DNA from: Manduca sexta
Taxonomy: Eukaryota; Arthropoda; Insecta; Lepidoptera; Sphingidae
Length of the DNA stretch: 64,000 bases
Direction: 5' to 3'
NCBI RefSeq assembly: GCF_014839805.1
Contig: NC_051120.1
Location: 3,410,001 to 3,474,000, forward strand
Shown one piece after another: positions 38,790-49,200 of the stretch (position 1 is the stretch's first letter; every line of letters begins with the position of its first letter). The position numbers and the translations under genes are program-made. The notes beneath the pieces were generated by a model, which made no database searches, was not told where the DNA came from, and saw only the letters and a program-made list of their open reading frames with translations.

Positions 38790-38830
38790 AAGAGAGGGTC
38801 ATCACGCGGATGAAGTCGCGATCAACACTA
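38790..38830 (+). mobile_element. Helitron-like 3' end remnant
   Basis: Only catcacgcggatgaagtcgc and a worn end remain of the family's 3' hairpin. Confidence 0.4.
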
Positions 38831-39093
38831 ATATTAAATATATTACATGCCCTACCAAAACAAACCTTAGGTGCTGACGCCCAGGCGCTACACCTTTGCT
38901 TTGTCGTATCCTTTTTGGGGAGCCCATTCGACGCAAACTGGTTCCTCCGCCGATTGTTTTAACTTTTTTACGACTCTGTTTGTAACGGATGATTTGGTTT
39001 TAGGTTTTATTTCACAATCATGATTAATGTAATCGATACTCCGTGTTGTTTGTCGAATGGTGTTTTTGTGTCTAAATGGGTCCAATAAAATTA

Positions 39094-39159
39094 AATTTGC
39101 TTAATAAAGGCCGTCCATAATTGTGACGTTAATTATGGACGGCCTTTATTAAGCAAATT
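39094..39159. repeat. Perfect hairpin, 29-bp arms, 8-nt loop
   Basis: Arm 39094-39122 is the exact reverse complement of 39131-39159, with loop gtgacgtt between. There is no T-run as in a bacterial terminator. Two TGACGTCA palindromes lie downstream (39211-39218 and 39334-39341). The origin is unclear; it could be the tip of a fold-back MITE or a young inverted duplication. Confidence 0.97.
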
Positions 39160-40040
39160 GTAAGTAAATGTTATGCAAATGTTAAGATAGAACGGGGGTC
39201 ATAAGTTTTGTGACGTCACGTGCCAAAATCTTTAGTATTAAAACACATAACATCAATTGTAAACAAAAAACTAATAATAGGTATGCTATATACCTGGCTA
39301 TACATGTGGCATGCGTAAAAAGTGTCAAACATGTGACGTCACACCAAGGGAGGTCCCGTAAATGTGCCCACGTGTAACAAGGACAAGGTGAGGGGCCAAA
39401 AGATTATTAAATTCGTGTGATTATTTATGAATAGCCCCTTACTTATATTTCACCTTTGTTTATGTAGTGGCATAACACGAAATTTATACGGCCCCTAGGA
39501 AAATCAATCAGAATCACATAAATCACTCGGAAATTACCAACTTCCGAAAACACATTAATTATGATATATATCGGATATGATTTAGATAAATTTCACTTTA
39601 ATTGTTGTTATGTGTACCCTTCTCCCATCATCGCTAGAGGCCGCAAGAAATTTTGACAAAAAAAAAATTGTTTGCCCTCTGTACCTCATTAGCGATGTTA
39701 TCTACGACATAGAATTTGAAAGTAACACAGCGGTTAAGTATGATCTGATAATTTCGCACGGGTGTGCAAGTTGTAAGCGAAAGCGTGTACGATACGGAAG
39801 GGGCTGAGGAATAATTAAATAATAATTAATACGTAAACTGAGGTATGGTTGCGTATTTGAAAAGTTAAAATTATTTTCTTAACGTATGCTGAAATATAAG
39901 ATCATCTTTAATGTTTTTAGAGCTCGTATAGATTATATAGATGCAGCCCAATTCCAACAGGTCGGCCTGAAAACCTCAAGTCTATGTCCAGTAATAAATA
40001 TCCTTTAGCTAATGATTACGTTCAGACTAGATATTCAAAC
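39160..40040. other. Unassigned; two TGACGTCA sites and a small family C piece
   Basis: Palindromic TGACGTCA at 39211-39218 and 39334-39341 are CRE-like in sequence. A short block near 39950-39975 (aattccaacaggtcggcctg) resembles family C in minus orientation. A 65-codon + ORF has no domain. Confidence 0.4.
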
Positions 40041-40174
40041 GAGCCTAATCGGGCACAAATTTCAGGCACCGGCAGATACTGAGTAGAAAAACTTAATATC
40101 ACTGCCCGATCCAGGGATCGAACCTGAGACCTCAGTAGTGCAGTCGTACCGTAACAACTACGTCACTGAGGCAG
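40041..40174 (-). mobile_element. tRNA-derived SINE, 3'-truncated
   Basis: Keeps the head (+ strand: aactacgtcactgaggcag, ggatcgaacctgagacctca) and the start of the body (ggcacaaatttcaggcacc). The rest of the body is missing. Confidence 0.75.
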
Positions 40175-41621
40175 AAAAAAAATCCATTACACTGTAATAT
40201 AATGAGTTGCAACTTATCTCAGTAACATAATACATTTAGAATTACGACAAACCTGCAAGTATTTAGGATCAATAATATTTAATATAAAATATTTCGCATT
40301 TATAACAATTACATAAAATTTATTTAGATAATATTAATTTCGCTTTGCGCTTTTGCTTAAACCAGAGTAAAAAGTAATCCATTATAATAATTCAACTACA
40401 CTTATTAACAAAATGGTGTACCATTGTATAAATCTGTGGGAAAATCCTTATCTCACAGTAGTTAGACAGTTTGCAATAAGTATAATAAATTATAGAAATT
40501 TGCTTGTTGCAAGTGATATTTGGGATTGTTCTAATAATGACAAAAAGCAGTATGTACCAAAGAGTTTTAAGATTATACAGAGCTGTCATTGACAAGATTG
40601 TCATACAAAAATTTTGCGCTCATGCGATGATTACTCAATCTACCCTGCAATATCAAAACACCAATGTAAAATACTTCATATTTTTTCGATATCGTGATGT
40701 GTATTCTATTAATGCGCATACAAGCATATTTTCTGTAAATATATTATTTTTGTATTAATATCTAAGGACGCTGTGACATTTTTCCACACGGACATTTCAA
40801 ATAAGACAGCGACTTATTACCGTTGGTAATAACTTTTGAAGCACAAATTTGATCCTAATGTACGATTAATACAAAGACATTAAACAGTTAGTTTATGTAC
40901 ACAGAATTTTTGTTTTTTCTATTGTCCAAGTACCGTTCATAAATTTTATCATTTTTTGTTCATTATTTCAAAATTAGAAATTAATTTAGAACGTAATCAT
41001 GGTTCAGAGAAAGTTCGGTGCGGTTTAGTTTTTTTCATTGTTTGTATAAGATTCACACGGCGTGCGTGATAAATATATTCGCTTTAAAATTAACCCATCA
41101 GAACTTTTACTCTTTATCCAAAGACCACTTTTACAAGACCTCTGAGATGTATGGAACCTTGTACGAATTGCGGATCTTCTTTCCTACAGAGGCTTACTCG
41201 TCCCAATTTATTAGTTCGTAATTTTTTGTACCAGTTTCCTTATTTGATGATCTTTTTCTAGTTTAATAGCTTCATTCATAAGTGTGCGCTCATGAGATGA
41301 TTTGATAAAGATGTTTAATGGTTAGATGTCATGTTTTTATGGTATTCCATTAAGTATTTTTTATTGAGTTTAGTAAGTTCAATTCAAAAATTCTTTTTTT
41401 AAAAACATAAGTACAAGAATTTTGTTGTGCTCGCTGTTAAGAAGTCATGGAATACTTTATAGTTGAATATATTTGGTATAGTGTTACAGGGAATCGCTAG
41501 AAGAATAGGACTCTTTCGAATGTCGATTATATCATGAATATTATTGTTATATATTGTTTTGACGTATCATAACTGCAATGTTGTTCGCCTACGTGATAAA
41601 TAAAGTATTCTATTTATTTTA
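40175..41621. other. Unassigned AT-rich sequence
   Basis: Only short ORFs without domains. Nothing repeated is seen. Confidence 0.45.
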
Positions 41622-41811
41622 ATAGCTTTTGCCCGCGGTTTCGCCCATATAAAGAAGTTTTACCGGAATAAATAAATTTCCGGGAATAAAAAGAAGCCTA
41701 TAGCACTCAGGAGTGATTTAGTTTTGTCTGAAAGAATTTTCAAAATCGGTTCAGTAGTTTCAGAGGCTTTACAAACCCACAAACATTTCCCCTTTATAAT
41801 ATTAGTATAGA
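41622..41811 (-). mobile_element. Helitron-like element
   Basis: Begins atagcttttgcccgcggttt (CTAG lost), contains agcctatagcactcaggagt and aaaatcggttcagtagttt, and ends cctttataatattagtataga, followed by T. Confidence 0.8.
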
Positions 41812-43221
41812 TTTAGGGAGATTATACTTTGATTATCTATGGATATCGCTTTAGACCGCCGTCCGAACAGATGTCCCCACATTTTCCAATACGTTGGCTG
41901 TTAAGACACGCCCGCGAGAATCTGAGAACGAACCACACGACGCCAGTCACGTATTACTATTATCTTAACCCCATACGGACTACAGTTAGGTACACTCACG
42001 CGCAGTGTATTTATTTAAATTTATATATTGTGCATCAAATATTTCACACGGTCAGGCAAAATTTACGTAATCCACTTACCATTAATCCATGACAACGTAT
42101 TTGAATTTCGAATATTCGAATGATTTAAGCCGTAGTTTATACGACCAATCACATGCCTGACGCAAAGTCTGGAGGAATATGGAAATGATAGGTAAACATA
42201 CAATACTTACCAGAATTGAAGATCAGACACAACAACTTCATATACCTACTCAACTCGTATACCAGGCCCAATAATTACAATCGATCGAAGAGCGTTGAAA
42301 CTCCACCAATCTTGCTATCTTCTGTCATTCGCGTAAGTGCCAAATCTCACCAACGCTATTCAGTTATTGACATTTCGAAAACACGCATCGCCATAATAAT
42401 ACCTTGAATTTTCTTGCATAACCCTAAAAACATCCTTTCTTAACCTCCAGCCTATAGGGCATTTTTGTTTAAACTTCTAAGTGGTGTTATTTTGAAATAA
42501 ATGAAATATGACATTTCAGTCGAAGGGTATAGAATGTCAAATAGTTTATAAGGCCTCATATCATATTCTCGAACGATTTTGAAGGGTACTTTATTGTGTC
42601 AAGGGCATACAAGTCTATCGGCCAATCGATATTAGTAAAAGAAACAGTTTATGAAAGCATTTCGACGTGAATAACTCAGTTGTTGGATATGGAACGCAAA
42701 GATATTACATTGAAAATTCAGGTTATTTACTATATCCTAGTACTTGATGTGATTCATCATTAACATAGGGTAGGCATAAACAAAACTCTTGTAACCAAAA
42801 TTTCCGATGTGCTGATTAATCTATTGCCATATGATCAAAGTTGGCAATACTGGGTCACTGAGAGTGTTTTTTCTTGAATTTTTGATTATAATGCAACTTT
42901 ATTTAAGGAATAAGTTTTGCCTTGTTTATTTAAATAAACCACACAATCCACATACTAACGTGACTTAAATAATTTAAAATGTGTATTTGTAATAAAAGTA
43001 ATTACTGTTTATATTTTTAATATGTATTTTTGTTGTTCATTGTACGTGTTTAGAACAGTAGTCTGATTAAACTGCTGCACAAGATTTTCCGAAGGTCAAC
43101 TCAGGCTCGTAGTAAATTGTGGGCTGTAAGAAGTATTTCTGTTAGCTAAATTGCATTTCATCAAAGTACTTATTTGCGATTTGATTGGATGAGACTTTTA
43201 TATCTAGATTTATTTTTTAAG

Positions 43222-43532
43222 TAGTGTTGCTCGCAGCTCCGCCCGCATGAGAAGCCTTACCCGCTATAAAAGACCCTAAAACACTGTTCATAGCGCTACC
43301 TGTTAGGTAACTGCGTGATCTATTTAAAAATCTGATTAAAAATATCTGTTAAGTATTTCTCATGGGAACAAATTAATGGGATAAAAGTAACCTGTGTGTT
43401 AACCCAGGTCATGGCCTACCTGAGTGCCAAATTTGATCCAAATCTGTCCAGCTGTTTCTGCGTTTACTTTTAACAATCATCTAGACATCCAAAAATTTTT
43501 ACAAACTTTCGCATTTATAATGTAAGTGAGAT
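43222..43532 (-). mobile_element. Helitron-like element, long diverged variant
   Basis: Starts with gttgctcgcagctccgcccg and the usual hairpin. The body differs from the other copies (gtcatggcctacctgagtgc). The far end (cgcatttataatgtaagtga) resembles a worn family start. Confidence 0.55.
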
Positions 43533-45285
43533 TTGATATGTTATGTTTATTTAATAACCTTATTAATGATCGTTTTATAAATCTGTAACCGTTATTGTGT
43601 TTTGTCTTTTGAGTATTATTTACAGTCAGAAGAAGCGAGACAAACAATTCCGTAATTATGACAGATATATACAGCGTTTATTAGTAAGGGCCTAATTATG
43701 TATGACAATGAATTGGAGATAGTTGTCAATACGATTGTTCTGCTTCTCACATAATAAAATATACTTTCTACCAACCTAAACTTAAACTTTCCAATGTAGA
43801 GAGATTATACAGATCCAGGATCTAAGTCAGTTCAACATACACTAACAGAACTATCAAGCGAAAGGGGATGGTTCCTAATGCCTTAATGACAGCGGCTGTC
43901 GTGCCGCGACGATTTGTCTTGTAAATCCGCAAATTGGTGTGAAACTGATGGAAAATTGCTGCTTTCTAACTCCTAGACTCGCCCTTGATGCCATTCGGTG
44001 AAAACAATTGATTTCTGTTTCGGTGAAAGGTTCAACATTGATTTTCTCGTGCCACCGTAATGTGTAGGCGTACGCGCAGGGCATGTTTTTAAATATTTGA
44101 TTTGGTTTGGCCGTTTGGTAAACTTTGGTAGTGGTGCAAATATGATGGAGATGTGTACGTGTTAAAGTGGTTTTGGATGGGCCGTTGAAGTGGACTGGAG
44201 GTCACTCAGTCAATGAGGACTCGTCGGCTATAAGATACTGTTATGAGAGTAATAAGCGGTCAATTGGTAGTATCCAATAGGTAAGAAGCGTTTTATTCAG
44301 GGACCTATGTGTCTCTTATGTATTAGATTTCAACGGGTTCGTGTTTTACATTTTCGTTCATTTACTCCCGTATTCTCAATAATAATACTATGAGGACGTA
44401 TACTGCGCTTGAACGCGTATTGTTATCAATTTCATCGTTTTCTGTGGCTTTGTTATTTGACAGCTAACTGAAATAAAGCTTTATCTCAATCAACCTGCCT
44501 ATGCATTGGGAAGGTTATCATACCGAAAGTATTTAAAAATAGACTTTTTTCATGGCTTTGCTCTGTGTTTAGGTAATTAACATTTGTGAATACGGGCGTT
44601 AGTTTACAGGTTACGTGTAATTGATCCTTGAATAACTAAGAATGATTAATAAACCGTCCCAATCTCAATCTTCAATCCGATTCCGAGGATAAAGCAATCA
44701 AAGTAACTTATTTGCAAACATGTCCAAAATAACTTTATTCTGATTGGTGCATTTTCGCGATAGATCGAAAATAAACGTTTTGATTGTTTATTTAAAATGG
44801 CGGTGAATGACGGCTCCTGATTGCTACTGGTGCCATAAGAGAAATTAAATCAATTGCTTTTATCGATATATTAAAACTAATTTCATCACGTCAGGAATAA
44901 CTTTCCATGTGTTTCTGATTATGTAAAGTCATTTATTGGCGATTGCAAATTGTGCATTAACGAATCGCCGCGGGCGGCCGCTAGATGTCGTGAGCTTGTA
45001 ATTATTGCCCGCTCGTATTTCTGCCTACCTTTCCCTATCGATAAAATGATGCGTGAAGATAATTGCGACTGTTCTAATAAATTATGGAGGGTTTATTTAT
45101 TATGGAGTATTGATCTATTTAATTTATTTATGTGTATGTAACTTACACGGTAAATTGTGTTGCTTGCACATTTAGATTCTCGGCGCGAAAACTTTAAAAT
45201 ATAATGATCACTGCTGTCTAAATTTAAACAAGCATTGATGTTTAAGATGATGTTTCTGCCTTATTTATTATTATTATTTTATAAG
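43533..45285. other. Unassigned; CG-rich patch at about 44960-45020 upstream of the gene
   Basis: cgaatcgccgcgggcggccg at about 44963 stands out, about 1.3 kb before the gene's start codon. It could be a promoter or first non-coding exon, but no donor or core promoter is convincing. Confidence 0.35.
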
Positions 45286-45852
45286 GGCACGGTAAATTGA
45301 CACCACTACACCTGATGGTAAGTGAATTGAGGTCCAATAGAATGTTGAAAAGCGGCGATAGCCTAGTTGGGTGTGGAACGGACTGCCAAGACCAATGTCC
45401 GCAGGTTCAAATCCCAAGGGCACACACCTCTGACTTTTCTAAAATCATGTGTGTATTCTTTGTGAATTTATCGTTCGCTTTAACGGTGAAGAAAAACATC
45501 ATGAGGAAACCTGCACATCTGAGAAGTTCTCTATAGGAATTTCGAAGGTGTGTGAAGTCTACCAATCCGCACTAGGCCAGCGCGGTGGACTAAGGCCTAA
45601 ACCCTCTCAGTAGTACAGGAGGCCCGTGCTCAGCAGTGGGCAAGTATATAATACAGGGCTGATATTATTATTATTATTAGAATGTTGACTGACGAGAGAT
45701 GATTACCCTTAGACAATTATGCTGGCCTGTTAGAACTGGACATGCACAGGCTTATTCATGAACGCGACACACTAACGTGGGCCACTATGGCGGGTTTTAA
45801 CACCTTGTAAGGTGGTCGCTATCCGGGCGGATATAAAATATATCCTAACACC
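45286..45852 (+). mobile_element. Family C repeat, split by a nested SINE
   Basis: The left part (45286-45338, cacctgatggtaagtg) and right part (45678-45852, gacgagagatgattaccc through atataaaatatatcctaaca) join to give the same order as the copy at 33115-33358. The break is at the SINE insertion described next. Confidence 0.85.
45349..45677 (+). mobile_element. Full-length tRNA-derived SINE with 11-bp target duplication
   Basis: The head gcggcgatagcctagttggg with a B box aggttcaaatcc is tRNA-like, then comes the body shared with 38476-38680, then an (att)n tail. The 11-mer tagaatgttga appears at 45338-45348 and again at 45678-45688. It is inserted in the family C repeat, which gives the relative age. 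The 79-codon ORF here is spurious. Confidence 0.95.
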
Positions 45853-45923
45853 AGCAAAAATCCTATTTACCCATGTATTATATTGAGATATGCATGTTTT
45901 TAATATGGCTTTTCTCTTTCCAG

Positions 45924-46246
45924 GATCGGCCGGCGAAGACCAACCTGCACAACAGAGCACACACACTCGGCATAAGCAATGTGACCACCGACGCACCGAC
46001 CAAATCATGCAGACCACATACCCATGAGTCTTGCCCCAAGATAACGTGACCTACACGATATTTATTGTACTTATAACTTTAATTAACGAATCTAGTCGCC
46101 ATAGCACTATTTAAAACGAAGCATCTTAGAGTAACTGAACGAAGTGGAAGTACAAAAAGTACAGCGAGAGTACAAACGAGCCGGGATGAGCTAATGTTGA
46201 TTTAACAATAAATTGATACGATTAGAGGTCCCCCGGTGACGATACA
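45924..46246 (+). promoter_or_regulatory. Probable 5' leader (UTR) exon with several uORFs
   Basis: A good acceptor (pyrimidine-rich tract ending ctctttccag at 45923) is followed without a break by sequence leading to the start codon at 46247 and the donor gtgagt at 46260. The first part is GC-richer than its surroundings. Short upstream ORFs are visible: ATG-TGA at 45979, ATG at 46007 ending at 46027, ATG at 46024 ending at 46044, ATG-AGC-TAA at 46186 and ATG at 46194 ending at 46205. An in-frame TAG at 46223 separates them from the main start. If this is a leader, an upstream non-coding exon and promoter must exist. The transcription start could instead lie inside this stretch. Inference from sequence only. 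Confidence 0.5.
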
Positions 46247-46259
46247 ATGTCTACTACAA
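46247..46259 (+). CDS. Coding exon 1 (start codon, MSTT)
   Basis: The ATG has A at -3 (aca-ATG), and an in-frame TAG sits 24 bases upstream at 46223, so no earlier in-frame start is possible in this exon. It encodes four residues plus one base. The donor gtgagt follows at 46260. The split codon A+GC gives Ser5 with exon 2. It is too short to appear as an ORF and was found by matching phase with the next acceptor. Confidence 0.8.
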
Positions 46260-49200
46260 GTGAGTATTGCGACTGCTTCTTGTTTTTTTTTATCTTCACA
46301 ATGCGTAAACCTGAAACTATTGTCGAATCTTAAAGCAAAGTAATTATTGATCTTTCGTAATTAAGCCTTACACTTCTGTTTTATAATCATCTAATTTTGA
46401 GTATGTGGTAGTTCAACATAATATGCAAAACATCTGATACCTTTACACAACAGAATCTCACTATTGATAGAACTCAGTTTTGCATAATTCTTTTCAAAAC
46501 TTGAAACTTGGGTAATTGTAAATTTAATTTCCTATCATATTTTTGAAATTGGTCCTTACTACAATGTTATTAAGATTTACGTCTCGTTTACAGGCTTTGA
46601 GCACTCGGCGATGAAAAGCAGCTTCTCGCTGTCGTCGCTGCGGTCGGCGGCCGCTCCGCCGGCGGGCCAGTGCGATCAGCTCGAGAGGCCGTACCACAGT
46701 CTTACCAAAAAGAGGTGGGATTTCTGTTCTTGAACCTTTTTTTATATACATAAATGAATAACAAACAGTATCATATATGGGTACAGCATATATAATTTAA
46801 ATGTACACAATAAATGATACATAATATATACCTCTATAATGCCTTCCAGAGATTACGTTTCAAGTTATAATTGAATGAAATTAAGTAATACAAAAAATTA
46901 TATGGTATCTCGTGATTGCTTTTTATTTTTGCAACTCCCATTACAATACTGCAAGTAGCACAAATCATATTTCTAGTGTTACCGAGGATATAAATCTTCA
47001 GTCTAATGTTTATATACTACATAGCCTATACCCATAAATTATATATTAGTACCTTTTGCTTAAGGCACCGCTTGCGTGAAAATGTTTTTTCGGGATAAAA
47101 GTTCCGCTTTATATTTTCCCAAGATAAATATTTTAAAACCTAAACCTCCAGCAATACATTGGTGAAAACTGTATTCAATTTCACGCAGTAGTCTTTGAGT
47201 GATGCGTATACAAACATACATACAGACAAAAATTCCGAAATGTTTTGGCTTCTGTTGTTTTATTAAGGACCCCCTCTATATTAGTTTTTCTTCAAAATGT
47301 ATAATGTACAGCCATAGGCCTCTCGCAATTTTATTGTATGTACAGATTATGGGTAGATACAACCTGATTGGATATTATTGCATCTCTAATAATCTTTGAC
47401 ATCCTTCATGTACCTTCCCTCAGATAGCAGTAGTCCAACCAGCTAGTTAACACATGGCACGTGTATTACAGAAAGGAGCCATGTCGCGAGGCGTGGCGGC
47501 GCTCGTGGGGCTCGACCGCGAGCGGCGGCAGCGCCGGCGACGATCTCTGGCCGCTGCTGCAGAGACACTACGACTACATCATGGACAACCAGATCATCAA
47601 CACCTGCAAGGTAGGTAGTTATAATAAGAAAGAGAAGCTAAGGCATACATAGGCATGTTAGGAGTTGGCCTACCACAGTATTCTATGGTTCAATTCAAAT
47701 ATCTTGAAGCAGCGTAGTACTACTAATTTAAAAAGCCACAAAAATTACCAAATCTGCAATTTTAAGGATACGAAGTTGTCTTTTAGTATATGACACACAT
47801 GCCCAACTTAAAATGGCTAGATACGTCCATGTGCCCTGAGGGTCAATGATCATCTCATATTATCGACGTTGAAATTTTTTTAAATTTTAATTTGGATGGA
47901 GTCTTAACAAGGTTATAGTTTTGACGATGGTTGCACTGTCAATGACAACGGCATGGTCTTGTTAGTAGTAAAAAAATCCACAACTGTAAATATTACTAGT
48001 GGCTATAGTCACATTATTTCTATCCCTCGTTCCTCAATTTAAAGTATAATATTTAAAAAAAAAAAAAACCATTCCAGGAAGCAAACGGCGAGTTGCAGTC
48101 GCACAACTCGACCGCTTTGCTGACCGGGCCGCGCTTGTTGAACCCCACGTCCGGCTTCAACCGGCAGTGGTCGCTCAACCAGCTGATCGCCGAGTTCAAC
48201 GAACTGTGCCAGTGGCTCACACACGTGCAGGAGGAGATATATTCTAGTCCCGAGAATTTGTCCAGTAGGAAGTTGAGGATGGTAAGTCTTTTACTGTAGG
48301 GACTTATGCAAAGTGGACTGGATATATGGGATTTAAATTGGACTTAAAAATCCGACTACCCTCTACACCAGCATATGCTCGATGATAATGGTTTATTTCA
48401 AGAAGGATATCATTGGACAGATATACGGGTCTCGTTACTTAAATAATTTTAGATTACGAGATTCACAGACTTTTATATAATATTAGCTTTTGCCGGTGGC
48501 TCTGCCCACGTGACAAAGGTTTTCGGGGTGAATATTTTCCCGAGATAAAAAGTAACCTACAGCACTCGGGAGTAATGTAGCTAGCTATTAGTGAAAAAAA
48601 AATCAAAATTGACTTAGTAGTACATAGATTAGCACGATCAAACTAACAAAAAACTCTACAACTTTATAATATTAGTATATACTCAATGCTGCAATGGCCC
48701 TGAAAAACAAGAGAATATGTACTATGTTGAAGAGCTCCTTTTTCCGCACTTAGCGCATAGTCTGAGTATCTATTCTTATAAATACTCAGACTACTGTTAA
48801 GTAGTCTTTTATCTTTAAAGATTGCATTTGTACCATAAGGCGGGCGAGCTACTCGCTTGTGAATTGGTATGAAATTCATTGTATCCTATTCAACTGACTT
48901 CCATAACACTTCCCTACTCGTCCTAACTTTGTCATTCATTGAAGATTATTGAATAAGTTTTGTTTTCATATTTTCTTGCAGAATCGCATGTCCGAGTTGG
49001 TGTCAGTGGAGCCGCGTCGCATCAAGTTCGTCGAGCAGGCGAGCGCTATACTTGAACGGATCCCTGAAGCGAGTGGAGAAGTAAGAACTAATACTACACC
49101 GTAGTGGCCTTATTGTAACTTACGCTTAAGAATAATATACGGAGATAATTGTAATAGAAATCTGATGATGATTGCTGAGTTTTAAATTGACTATGTCAAG

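Noticed and set aside
39094..39159. Hairpin as a transcription terminator
   Set aside because: A rho-independent terminator makes no sense in this eukaryotic context, and no T-run follows.
45349..45425. Possible tRNA gene
   Set aside because: The tRNA-like segment is the head of a full-length SINE with an 11-bp target duplication.
45924..46052. Coding reading of the leader exon (DRPAKTNLHNRAHTLGISN...)
   Set aside because: The frame opens at the acceptor but ends at a TGA before the donor at 46260 and is out of use for the downstream protein. Forty codons open by chance is not rare. It is kept as a leader.
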